Assembly: GCA_945890865.1 (NCBI GenBank)
Contig: CAMDDB010000010.1
Coordinates: 1-64,000 of the forward strand
Reading direction: 5' to 3'
Source of the DNA: Flavobacterium psychrophilum
Lineage (GTDB): Bacteria; Bacteroidota; Bacteroidia; Flavobacteriales; Flavobacteriaceae
DNA: 64,000 bases
Of this stretch, positions 8,670-16,219 are shown in pieces (position 1 is the stretch's first letter; every line of letters begins with the position of its first letter). Under the pieces are notes generated by a model, which was not told the DNA's origin, did not search any database, and saw only the letters and a list, made by a program, of their open reading frames with translations. A program made the position numbers and the translations under genes.

Positions 8670-9600
8670 ATTTCAAATAAATAGTTTTACCTGGTAATAT
8701 ACTTTCTATTTTATTTCCAACTTTAAAATAGATTTCAAAAGAACTGATATTAGTTACTATTTTTTTGTCAAATGAAAATTTTAAATTTTTAAAAGCATTG
8801 ATATAATCCACCAAATCAATTTGCTTGGTATAATAAACAGTAGAATGATTGGATAATAAAGTAAAAAACTTTTCAGTTTCATCCCATTTTTTTTCGTCTA
8901 AACCCATTTCCCAGCTGTGTCCCCAAATATCCAAGACAGCAAGTTGATTTGTTGCTAAAAAATCTGAAATCACCTTATAAAAATCGACCAGCTCTTTACT
9001 ATCTTTTTCAGGTTGGTTAGTTTCCCAATAGGCTTTTGCAAATTGATGAACTGTTGGATGCCATCTCAAAAAATCTTTTGGAATTTCAAAATTATATGTA
9101 TCACTCACTGTTCGAGCATATTCAATTCCTAATTCGGAAATAATTTCAACTACACCATCATTTGTATTGCCAAAGGGATAAGACATTCCTCTGACCGAAT
9201 ACCCCATTAATCGCTCAAGCTCTTTCCTGTCTTCAACTATTTCATTAATAACTTCATTTTTTGAAATATCAGGTAAATTGGGATGATTAGCAGAATGAAC
9301 CGAAACCTCATGCCCTTTATACAAGCTTTTAATTTCCGATTTATTCAAATAATTAAAAGGATTATCTGTATTTAATTTATTAGAATTCAAATGAAACGTA
9401 CCAATAAGCTGGTATTTGTTCATGAGTTGTACCAATCTCCTATCGTGAATAGTTCCATCATCATAACTCAATACTAATGCTTTGGTTTTGCCTCCGGGAA
9501 ATACCATTTCTATTTTAGAACCAACGGAATCAATTTCAGCATTTTTTTGAGAAAAGACTCCAGAGGCGATAAATAAAATTAGAAATGAAATTTTTTTCAT
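8668..9600 (-). CDS. Secreted polysaccharide deacetylase family protein
   Basis: A 310-residue NodB-homology protein. Residues about 1-17 form a signal peptide (ISFLILFIASGVFSQ). The NodB motifs are visible: SYDDG with the catalytic and metal Asp pair (about 46-50), the HxxxH motif in SVHSANHPNL (about 101-110) and RGMSYPFGNTNDG. The enzyme should be a metal-dependent deacetylase acting on N- or O-acetylated sugars outside the cytoplasmic membrane. The substrate (peptidoglycan, host or algal polysaccharide) cannot be read from sequence. The C-terminal about 60 residues form a small extra beta-rich region. It lies 19 nt downstream of the proline dehydrogenase gene on the same strand, so co-transcription is possible though the functions are unrelated. 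Confidence 0.85.
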   Translation of the reverse strand: MKKISFLILFIASGVFSQKNAEIDSVGSKIEMVFPGGKTKALVLSYDDGTIHDRRLVQLMNKYQLIGTFHLNSNKLNTDNPFNYLNKSEIKSLYKGHEVSVHSANHPNLPDISKNEVINEIVEDRKELERLMGYSVRGMSYPFGNTNDGVVEIISELGIEYARTVSDTYNFEIPKDFLRWHPTVHQFAKAYWETNQPEKDSKELVDFYKVISDFLATNQLAVLDIWGHSWEMGLDEKKWDETEKFFTLLSNHSTVYYTKQIDLVDYINAFKNLKFSFDKKIVTNISSFEIYFKVGNKIESILPGKTIYLK

Positions 9601-9619
9601 AAATAAATTAATAAAGTTA

Positions 9620-10786
9620 TTACAACTTTCTACGCTCTTTTTCCTTTTTAATCAAGGTAAGTTCTCTACTGGTTTGACCAGCTACTGAAGTATTTTCTTC
9701 TGCTCTTCGAATTAAATATGGCATAACATCGCGCACCGGACCGAATGGCAAGTACTTGGCTACATTGTAATTATGTGCTGCCAAATTAAAACTAATGTTA
9801 TCACTCATACCTAATAATTGTCCAAAGAAAATGCGTTGATCGCTTTTTGAAATACTTTTTTCATCCAACAATTGCATTAATTTATAAGAACTCTCCTCGT
9901 TATGCGTTCCCGCAAAAATCGCCATTTTATCAAGATGCTCCACCATATACAAAACCGCTGCATCATAATTGATATCAGTAGCTTCTTTTGAAACACAAAT
10001 TGGTGATTTTATACCTTTTTCAGCGGCACGATCGTTTTCTTTTTCCATATACGCACCACGAACCAACTTCATTCCGATATAGAAACCTTCTATTTTAGCT
10101 TGTTCGTGCAGTTGTTTTAAATAATCCAAACGATCCCAACGATACAACTGTAAGGTATTGAAGACAATAGCTTTTTGTTTGTTATACTTACGCATCATAT
10201 CGGTTACAATAGCATCTGCAGCATCTTGCATCCAACTTTCTTCGGCATCAATTAACAACAAAACATCTTTTTCAAAAGCGGCTTTACAGGCTGTATCAAA
10301 TCGATTAATAACGCGTTGCCATTCGTCTTGTTCTGATCCAGATAATTCAGCTTGTTCACCTACTTTTTCGTATAAATTAATTCGACCAAAACCAGTAGGT
10401 TTAAACACGGCAAAAGGAATAGCTTCACGTTCTTTAGCAAATTCAATAGTTTTCAATGTCATTGTTAGTGCTGCATCAAACTGGGACTCCTCTTCTTTTC
10501 CTTCCACAGAATAATCCAAAACCGAAGACACACCCTTTGTATGCATTTTATCGACCACTTTTAAACAATCTACTTCATTTACACCACCACAAAAATGATC
10601 AAATACGGTAGCGCGTATTAACCCTTCTACGGGCAAATGAGCTTTTAATGCAAAATTAGTTACCGCAGTACCAATTTTTACAAGTGGTTGGCTAGCAATT
10701 AATGTAAATAAAAAATAAGCTCGTTCTAGTTCTGTATTATTTTTTAAAGTAAAGGCTACTTCGGTATTGTCAAATAATTTATTCAT
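9620..10786 (-). CDS. putA: Proline dehydrogenase
   Basis: FAD-dependent proline dehydrogenase, oxidising L-proline to pyrroline-5-carboxylate at the membrane. The 388-residue single-domain form is the usual one in Flavobacteria, which keep the P5C dehydrogenase as a separate gene. The barrel core is seen in KPTGFGRINLYEKV, the GFYIGMKLVRGAYMEKE segment and FFGQLLGMSDNISF, with the C-terminal YLIRRAEENTS motif that binds substrate and FAD. I start at the Met of MNKLFDNTEVAF (10784-10786); an upstream in-frame ATG adds eight residues with no family support. It is divergent from aroB with 94 nt between them. Confidence 0.93.
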   Translation of the reverse strand: MNKLFDNTEVAFTLKNNTELERAYFLFTLIASQPLVKIGTAVTNFALKAHLPVEGLIRATVFDHFCGGVNEVDCLKVVDKMHTKGVSSVLDYSVEGKEEESQFDAALTMTLKTIEFAKEREAIPFAVFKPTGFGRINLYEKVGEQAELSGSEQDEWQRVINRFDTACKAAFEKDVLLLIDAEESWMQDAADAIVTDMMRKYNKQKAIVFNTLQLYRWDRLDYLKQLHEQAKIEGFYIGMKLVRGAYMEKENDRAAEKGIKSPICVSKEATDINYDAAVLYMVEHLDKMAIFAGTHNEESSYKLMQLLDEKSISKSDQRIFFGQLLGMSDNISFNLAAHNYNVAKYLPFGPVRDVMPYLIRRAEENTSVAGQTSRELTLIKKEKERRKL

Positions 10787-10880
10787 ATTTTTTTTGATAA
10801 AAAGCAACACAAATATACATCAGTTTTTACGAATTTTAAATAAAAATTACCTTATTTTGCATTATAATTCAAGCTTTCTT

Positions 10881-11948
10881 ATGCAAACAATTTCGGGAAC
10901 TAACTACAATATTCATTTTGGTGCTTCAGGTTATGAAACACTTGCCTCACTTTTACTCCCAAGCCAATATTCAAAAATTTTTATTTTGGTTGATGAAAAT
11001 ACGGTAGAGCTTTGTTTACCCCATTTCTTAAGCAATTTAGCTACTGAAGTTGAAATCGAAATCATTGAATTAGAGGCAGGTGAAATCCATAAAAATATTG
11101 CTACTTGTACAGAAGTTTGGGGTGTTTTATCTGAATTAGGAGCTGATCGAAAAAGCATTCTAATTAATTTGGGCGGAGGTGTAATAACTGATTTAGGTGG
11201 ATTTGTAGCTTGTACATTCAAACGTGGCATTGATTTTATTTCTGTTCCAACTACCTTGTTAGGTATGGTTGACGCAGCCATTGGTGGAAAAAACGGTGTA
11301 GATTTAGATCATTTAAAAAATCAAATTGGCCTCATTCAAGAACCTAAAGTAGTTGTTATTGATTCCCAATTTTTAAATACACTTCCCTCCAATGAAATGC
11401 GATCTGGATTGGCTGAAATGCTGAAACATGGCCTAATCTATGATGCTTTATATTGGAAAAAATTTAAAAACTTAACTAGTTTAAATACAGATCATTTAGG
11501 TGAATTAATTTATCGATCCATTCAAATAAAAAATGAAATTGTAATACAAGATATTCAGGAATCCAATTTGCGAAAAATTTTAAACTTTGGCCATACTCTT
11601 GGGCATGCTATTGAAAGCTATTTTTTATCAGAAAAATCTGAGAAGCAACTATTGCATGGTGAAGCGGTAGCTATAGGTATGATACTTGAAAGTTTTCTTT
11701 CTAAAGAAAAAAAGCTACTTACTCATGAAGCCTATCAAGAAATAAAATACATTATAAATGACCTGTTTGAGCGCCATACGTTTTCAAATGAAGCAGTAGA
11801 AAAGATTATTAAACTGCTCCAATATGATAAAAAAAATACTTTTGGAGTAATACAATTTGTACTACTGAATAAAATTGGATTTGCAACAATAAATCATGCA
11901 ATCGATAAGTCATTGATTTACAATGCTTTTGAAGATTATCAGAACTAA
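10881..11948 (+). CDS. aroB: 3-dehydroquinate synthase
   Basis: AroB converts DAHP to 3-dehydroquinate, the second step of the shikimate pathway, using NAD and a divalent metal. I start at the ATG of MQTISGTNYNIHFG (10881), giving 355 residues, the family norm; an upstream ATG at 10767 would add a non-conserved hydrophobic stretch overlapping the putA start. The motifs are GGGVITDLGGFVA, SVPTTLLGMVDAAIGGKNG, SGLAEMLKHGLI with the metal-binding Glu and Lys, and LNFGHTLGHAIES and LLHGEAVAIGM with the metal-binding His residues. No other shikimate gene is adjacent. Confidence 0.96.
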   Translation: MQTISGTNYNIHFGASGYETLASLLLPSQYSKIFILVDENTVELCLPHFLSNLATEVEIEIIELEAGEIHKNIATCTEVWGVLSELGADRKSILINLGGGVITDLGGFVACTFKRGIDFISVPTTLLGMVDAAIGGKNGVDLDHLKNQIGLIQEPKVVVIDSQFLNTLPSNEMRSGLAEMLKHGLIYDALYWKKFKNLTSLNTDHLGELIYRSIQIKNEIVIQDIQESNLRKILNFGHTLGHAIESYFLSEKSEKQLLHGEAVAIGMILESFLSKEKKLLTHEAYQEIKYIINDLFERHTFSNEAVEKIIKLLQYDKKNTFGVIQFVLLNKIGFATINHAIDKSLIYNAFEDYQN

Positions 11949-11992
11949 TTGATTTTTTAAAGTAACTTTTCATTTTTAGCTATATTATTTTT

Positions 11993-12000
11993 TAACTTTG
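11993..12000 (+). promoter_or_regulatory. Predicted -10 box upstream of the arginine decarboxylase leader
   Basis: TAACTTTG matches TAnnTTTG exactly. The expected start point is about 12006-12008, some 230 nt before the decarboxylase ATG, so the transcript would carry a long leader. Confidence 0.6.
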
Positions 12001-12005
12001 CCCCA

Positions 12006-12176
12006 ATGAAAGAAAATAAAAACAAATCGTATCGTAAGCAAATACAGAATAATAGAGCCATTGATTGCTCTATTAGCTATCGCTTTATTTTTTCTTTTCT
12101 AAGTAGTGTATTATTACAAACTTCCAAAATGCTTAGCAAAAATATTCCTATTCGTTTTGCTAATCTAAGAGTTTGA
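12006..12176 (+). CDS. Possible 56-residue leader peptide or small protein
   Basis: An open frame from ATG to TGA begins MKENKNKSYRKQIQNN and ends IPIRFANLRV. It is Lys/Arg/Asn-rich at the start and hydrophobic in the middle. The ATG lies almost exactly at the predicted transcription start, so translation would be leaderless. The same bases contain two clear hairpins, which suggests the region may act as RNA. I do not recognise the peptide. Confidence 0.25.
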   Translation: MKENKNKSYRKQIQNNRAIDCSISYRFIFSFLSSVLLQTSKMLSKNIPIRFANLRV

Positions 12177-12221
12177 AAATTATGAAAAGTCAACTACAAT
12201 TTAATTCATAATTTTTTTTTT
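12051..12221 (+). promoter_or_regulatory. Structured mRNA leader of the arginine decarboxylase gene
   Basis: Three inverted repeats follow each other. The first is AATAGAGC (12051-12058) with GCTCTATT (12067-12074), loop 8. The second is TTAGCAAAA (12133-12141) with TTTTGCTAA (12155-12163), loop 13. The third is AAAATTATGAA (12176-12186) with TTCATAATTTT (12205-12215), loop 18, running into ten T residues (12212-12221). The third looks like an intrinsic terminator, though its stem has a single G-C pair, and it ends 18 nt before the decarboxylase ATG. CTTAG at 12132-12136 can alternatively pair with CTAAG at 12165-12169. The arrangement resembles an attenuator or riboswitch. Confidence 0.45.
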
Positions 12222-12239
12222 AAAAAAACAACATTCAAA

Positions 12240-13646
12240 ATGAATACAAAATATTACGATTTAATCAATCAAACTTTTTATTTTCCACAAGAAGAGTTTA
12301 CATTAAACAAAGACAATCTTCAATTTCATGGTATTGACTTGATGAAATTGGTAGAACAATATGGTACTCCCCTTAAATTCACATATTTACCTAAGATTTC
12401 GCAAAATATAAATAAGGCAAAAATGTGGTTTAGAAATGCGATGGAAAAGCACGACTATGATGCAAAATATTATTATTGCTATTGTACAAAAAGTTCGCAT
12501 TTTGAGTTTGTCTTAAATGAAGCCTTGAAAAATAATATTCATATTGAAACCTCTTCTGCTTTTGATATAAATATTGTTGAAAACTTGATGGAGCAAGGAA
12601 AAATTAATAAAAACACTTATATTGTTTGTAATGGATTCAAACGTGATCAATATGTAAATAATATTGCTCGTTTGATCAATAACGGCCATAAAAACACAAT
12701 TCCTGTAATTGATAATTTTGAAGAATTAGACTTGCTGCAAGAGCAAATAGACGGAAAATTTAAAATTGGAATTCGTATTGCTGCAGAGGAAGAACCAAAA
12801 TTTGAATTTTATACTTCGCGTCTAGGAATTGGATATAAAGATATTTTACCTTTTTACAGAAAACAAATTGCTGAAAATAAAAAAGTGGAATTAAAAATGT
12901 TGCACTTTTTTATCAATGCAGGTATTCGTGACACAGCCTACTATTGGAATGAATTATTAAAATGTATGAAAGTGTACATAGCTTTGAAAAAAGAATGTCC
13001 TTCCTTAGATAGTTTAAATGTTGGAGGCGGTTTTCCTATTAAAAATTCCCTTGCATTTGATTACGATTACCAATATATGGTTGACGAAATCTTGAATCAA
13101 ATCAAGATTGCTTGTGATGATGCCGATGTAGCAGTACCTCATATTTTTACCGAATTTGGTTCCTTTACTGTAGGAGAATCTGGCGGCGCTTTATACCAAG
13201 TTTTATATCAAAAGAAACAAAATGATAGAGAAAACTGGAACATGATCGACTCTTCGTTCATTACCACTTTACCCGATACATGGGCCATCAACAAGCGTTT
13301 TGTTATGATGGCTGTAAACCGATGGAACGACACTTATGAAAGAGTTTTATTAGGTGGATTAACATGCGATGGTGACGATTATTACAATTCGGAACAACAC
13401 ATGAATGCCGTTTATTTGCCAAAATACAACAAAGAAAAACCTCTTTATATAGGTTTCTTTAATACAGGTGCTTATCAGGAAACTATTGGAGGTTTTGGAG
13501 GATTACACCACTGCATTTTACCACAACCCAAGCACATTTTAATCGATAAAGATAAAAACGGGATTATCGCAACAGAAATTTTTTCGGAACAACAAAAAGC
13601 CGAAGAAGTATTAGAAATATTAGGATACAACAAAAATAAAGAATAA
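12240..13646 (+). CDS. speA: Arginine decarboxylase (PLP fold-III, biosynthetic type)
   Basis: A 468-residue enzyme of the alanine-racemase-like fold III decarboxylases, annotated as arginine decarboxylase in Flavobacteria. It should convert arginine to agmatine for polyamine synthesis. The probable PLP-binding lysine is K84 in YCTKSSHF. Glycine-rich phosphate-binding GGGFPIKNS and the acidic substrate segment GGLTCDGDDYY are visible, as is the C-terminal FFNTGAYQETIGGFGG. The protein is shorter than the 630-residue E. coli SpeA and lacks its inserted domains. The gene is 14 nt upstream of a deoxyhypusine-synthase-like gene and behind a structured leader. Substrate specificity is inferred from family assignment; ornithine or diaminopimelate-type substrates are alternatives. 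Confidence 0.82.
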   Translation: MNTKYYDLINQTFYFPQEEFTLNKDNLQFHGIDLMKLVEQYGTPLKFTYLPKISQNINKAKMWFRNAMEKHDYDAKYYYCYCTKSSHFEFVLNEALKNNIHIETSSAFDINIVENLMEQGKINKNTYIVCNGFKRDQYVNNIARLINNGHKNTIPVIDNFEELDLLQEQIDGKFKIGIRIAAEEEPKFEFYTSRLGIGYKDILPFYRKQIAENKKVELKMLHFFINAGIRDTAYYWNELLKCMKVYIALKKECPSLDSLNVGGGFPIKNSLAFDYDYQYMVDEILNQIKIACDDADVAVPHIFTEFGSFTVGESGGALYQVLYQKKQNDRENWNMIDSSFITTLPDTWAINKRFVMMAVNRWNDTYERVLLGGLTCDGDDYYNSEQHMNAVYLPKYNKEKPLYIGFFNTGAYQETIGGFGGLHHCILPQPKHILIDKDKNGIIATEIFSEQQKAEEVLEILGYNKNKE

Positions 13647-13660
13647 TAAAAACCGAAATA

Positions 13661-14635
13661 ATGAGTAAAGGACCAGTTAGTCAGTTTATTGAAAAACATT
13701 ACCTCCATTTTAATTCTGCTGCTTTAGTAGATGCTGCAAAAGGATATGAAGAACATTTATTAGACAATGGAAAAATGATGATAACATTAGCCGGTGCCAT
13801 GAGTACCGCTGAGTTAGGTAAATCTTTAGCCGAAATGATTCGTCAAGATAAAGTACACATTATTTCATGCACTGGGGCCAATTTAGAAGAAGATATCATG
13901 AACTTAGTAGCTCATAATTCTTATAAAAGAGTTCCAAATTATAGAGACTTGAGTCCGCAAGAAGAATGGGATTTATTAGAAAATCATTATAATCGTGTTA
14001 CTGATACCTGTATTCCAGAAGAAGAAGCATTTAGAAGATTGCAATCACATTTGTTCAATATTTGGAACAATGCCGATTCAAAAGGAGAGCGTTATTTTCC
14101 CCACGAATTTATGTACCAAATGATCAATTCGGGAGTACTGAAACAATATTATGAAATTGATCCAGCTGATTCATGGATGGTAGCTGCTGCAGAAAAGAAC
14201 TTACCAATAGTAGTTCCTGGATGGGAAGACAGTACGATGGGAAACATCTTTTCGTCGTATTGTATAAAAGGTGAATTCAAACCCACAACGATGAAAAGCG
14301 GTATCGAATACATGATGTGGTTGGCCGATTGGTATCCCAAGAACTGCGCCGGTAAAGGTATTGGTTTTTTTCAAATTGGTGGAGGAATTGCGGGTGACTT
14401 CCCTATTTGCGTGGTACCGATGTTGTACCAAGATATGGAAATGCATGATGTGCCGTTTTGGAGTTACTTTTGTCAGATTTCAGATTCAACTACAAGTTAT
14501 GGTTCCTATTCTGGAGCCGTTCCGAATGAAAAAATTACTTGGGGAAAATTAGATATCCATACACCTAAATATATTGTAGAGTCTGACGCTACGATAGTTG
14601 CGCCCTTGATGTTTGCTTATATTTTAGGTTGGTAA
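13661..14635 (+). CDS. Deoxyhypusine-synthase-like protein
   Basis: A 324-residue member of the deoxyhypusine synthase (DHS) family. The NAD-binding segments AGAMSTAELGK and SCTGANLEEDIMNLV near the N-terminus and FQIGGGIAGDFPICVVP are conserved. The WGK motif at 294-296 places K296 where DHS carries its catalytic lysine, so butylamine transfer from spermidine is chemically plausible. Bacteria have no hypusine on EF-P, and bacterial relatives include homospermidine-forming and agmatine-using enzymes. Its position 14 nt after arginine decarboxylase points to polyamine metabolism. A standalone agmatinase, which often sits in or near this cluster in relatives, is not between the two genes. The exact product is open. 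Confidence 0.85.
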   Translation: MSKGPVSQFIEKHYLHFNSAALVDAAKGYEEHLLDNGKMMITLAGAMSTAELGKSLAEMIRQDKVHIISCTGANLEEDIMNLVAHNSYKRVPNYRDLSPQEEWDLLENHYNRVTDTCIPEEEAFRRLQSHLFNIWNNADSKGERYFPHEFMYQMINSGVLKQYYEIDPADSWMVAAAEKNLPIVVPGWEDSTMGNIFSSYCIKGEFKPTTMKSGIEYMMWLADWYPKNCAGKGIGFFQIGGGIAGDFPICVVPMLYQDMEMHDVPFWSYFCQISDSTTSYGSYSGAVPNEKITWGKLDIHTPKYIVESDATIVAPLMFAYILGW

Positions 14636-14723
14636 AAAAAAATTAAAAAAATATTTCAAATTATTTGAAAATATTATTTAAGGATATTACATTTGACGAA
14701 ATTACAAGATTAAAAACTACCCA

Positions 14724-15086
14724 ATGAAAAGAGTAATTGTTGATTACGCAAAATTAACAAATGAAATCTTAACCCTACTAGTTGAGAAATTTCCAGATGG
14801 CTACGATGATTCAGACATCATTCGATTTAAAAATGCCAAAAATGAAACAGTTGAAGCGGTTGAAGTACGCACTTCTGATACTATTTTTTTAGTAAAAGTG
14901 AGCACTAAATTGTCTGATCGAATTGAAAACTATGATGAAGACGATATCATAACCGAAGAGGTTGTAGTAGATAAAATTGTAGGGCTTAAAGAATTAGAGA
15001 TCGATGAAGATGATGAAGATGAAAATGACGAGGAAGAAGTCGCAATTGAATCTGAAGATACTGAAGACATTGAAGATGAAGATTAA
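14724..15086 (+). CDS. Small protein with a strongly acidic tail
   Basis: A 120-residue protein of unknown function. Residues 1-85 look like a compact alpha/beta domain (MKRVIVDYAKLTNEILTLLV, then VRTSDTIFLVKVSTKL). The last 30 residues are nearly all Asp and Glu, interrupted by a few Val, Ile, Ala, Asn, Ser and Thr residues. Close relatives occur widely in Flavobacteria and are sometimes mislabelled as DNA primase; no primase motif is present here. The acidic tail could mimic nucleic acid or bind a basic partner. It ends in a perfect bidirectional terminator. Confidence 0.7.
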   Translation: MKRVIVDYAKLTNEILTLLVEKFPDGYDDSDIIRFKNAKNETVEAVEVRTSDTIFLVKVSTKLSDRIENYDEDDIITEEVVVDKIVGLKELEIDEDDEDENDEEEVAIESEDTEDIEDED

Positions 15087-15090
15087 ATAT

Positions 15091-15122
15091 AAAAAAGGGA
15101 ATTCAATTGAATTCCCTTTTTT
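15091..15122. terminator. Bidirectional terminator
   Basis: A perfect 32-bp palindrome made of A6-GGGAATTCAA and its complement, lying between the acidic-tail gene and the convergent DinB-like gene. It has A and T runs on both sides, so it can serve both. Confidence 0.85.
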
Positions 15123-15124
15123 AA

Positions 15125-15637
15125 TTATAAGTAACGCTCAATAATTATAAGCTTGTGATGCAATTCATGTCCTAAAATGCAGTATCCTATACCTCTAACA
15201 GATACACTTGCCTTTGAAGCTGTTCCAAGTTTTAATAAGTCTGCTTCTGAAAAAGTAGAAAATAAACTTATGGATGCGTCTCTCACAAATACATATTCTT
15301 CTAGTAAATTCTCAAACGCTCTTTCATTTGCTTGTGCTGCCAATACATAATCATTCTCATCAAATCCTGGTAAAGGCGTAGAATCGTTTCTAACTATTCT
15401 TAAAGCTCTATAAACAAAAACTCGCTCTGCATCTATTAAATGTAAAAGCAAGTCCTTAATTGTCCATTTACCTTCTTGATATCTGTATTCTTGTTTAAAA
15501 ACTGGAATCGAACTAAAGAAATGAATCATTTCCAATTTTTGATCAATCAATCCTTTTACAATATTCTGTTCCGAAACCAATTTAATGTAATTCATTTGAT
15601 ACGGAACATACTCATTTGCTTGTAAATTTTTCATCAT
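15125..15637 (-). CDS. DinB-family protein
   Basis: A 170-residue four-helix DinB/YfiT-type protein. The metal-binding His positions are visible in LLLHLIDAERVFVYRA and GHELHHKLIIIERYL. Members are putative metal-dependent thiol- or bacillithiol-type transferases, but this subgroup is uncharacterised. Two consecutive Met codons start the frame; either may be used. It lies 41 nt after the Lrp/AsnC gene with a terminator hairpin between them. Confidence 0.85.
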   Translation of the reverse strand: MMKNLQANEYVPYQMNYIKLVSEQNIVKGLIDQKLEMIHFFSSIPVFKQEYRYQEGKWTIKDLLLHLIDAERVFVYRALRIVRNDSTPLPGFDENDYVLAAQANERAFENLLEEYVFVRDASISLFSTFSEADLLKLGTASKASVSVRGIGYCILGHELHHKLIIIERYL

Positions 15638-15648
15638 TTAAAAAAATA

Positions 15649-15672
15649 TAAAAAAAGCCTCAATAGAGGCTT
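15649..15672 (-). terminator. Terminator of the Lrp/AsnC gene
   Basis: Stem AAGCCTC/GAGGCTT with loop AATA, followed on the minus strand by a T-run. Confidence 0.75.
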
Positions 15673-15678
15673 AGTATA

Positions 15679-16158
15679 TTAAAGTTCTTTAAAAATGGTA
15701 TGCATCAAACGTTTTTTGTCGTTGATACTTTCTTCTAAAGAAATCATAGTCTCAGTTCTGTAAACTCCTTCAATATCATCAATCATAAAAATTACCTCTT
15801 TAGCATGTTTTGTATCTTTAGCTCTTATTTTACAAAAAATATTAAACTTACCTGTTGTTACATGCGCTACTGTTACATAGGGTATTTGGTTAATTCTTTC
15901 AAGTACAAACTTAGTTTGAGAGGTATTGTGTAAAAACACCCCCACATAAGCAATAAATGAATATCCCAACTTCTCATAGTCTAAAGTTAGTGAAGAACCT
16001 TGGATGATACCTGCATCTTCCATCTTCTTTACTCTAACATGAACTGTACCAGCAGAAATTAATAATTTCTTAGCGATATCTGTAAAAGGTATTCTAGTGT
16101 TATCAATTAACATGTCTAAAATTTGATGATCTACTTCATCTAAGCGAAATTTGCTCAT
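15679..16158 (-). CDS. Lrp/AsnC-family transcriptional regulator
   Basis: A 159-residue feast/famine regulator. The N-terminal winged helix-turn-helix covers about residues 8-55 (LDEVDHQILDMLIDN, then LLISAGTVHVRVKKMEDAGII). The C-terminal RAM domain about 70-145 has the ligand-sensing beta-alpha-beta fold (YSFIAYVGVFLHNTSQTKF). Such proteins assemble as octamers and respond to amino acids. It stands alone with its own terminator. No target can be named, though the alanine dehydrogenase and proline dehydrogenase genes in this window are the kind of amino-acid genes such regulators often control. Confidence 0.9.
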   Translation of the reverse strand: MSKFRLDEVDHQILDMLIDNTRIPFTDIAKKLLISAGTVHVRVKKMEDAGIIQGSSLTLDYEKLGYSFIAYVGVFLHNTSQTKFVLERINQIPYVTVAHVTTGKFNIFCKIRAKDTKHAKEVIFMIDDIEGVYRTETMISLEESINDKKRLMHTIFKEL

Positions 16159-16219
16159 AGCTATTGTAATAAATGTTAAATTTTTGATTTTTTATCAATA
16201 TCGATACAAATTTATTAAA

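Noticed and set aside
10158..10514. 118-codon ORF antisense to putA
   Set aside because: It is a shadow of the conserved proline dehydrogenase reading frame.
10767..10880. N-terminal extension of aroB
   Set aside because: It reads as low-complexity hydrophobic sequence without family support and overlaps the putA start.
14641..14680. Terminator after the deoxyhypusine-synthase-like gene
   Set aside because: The TTTCAAAT/ATTTGAAA symmetry has a one-base loop and no real T-run, so a working hairpin is doubtful.
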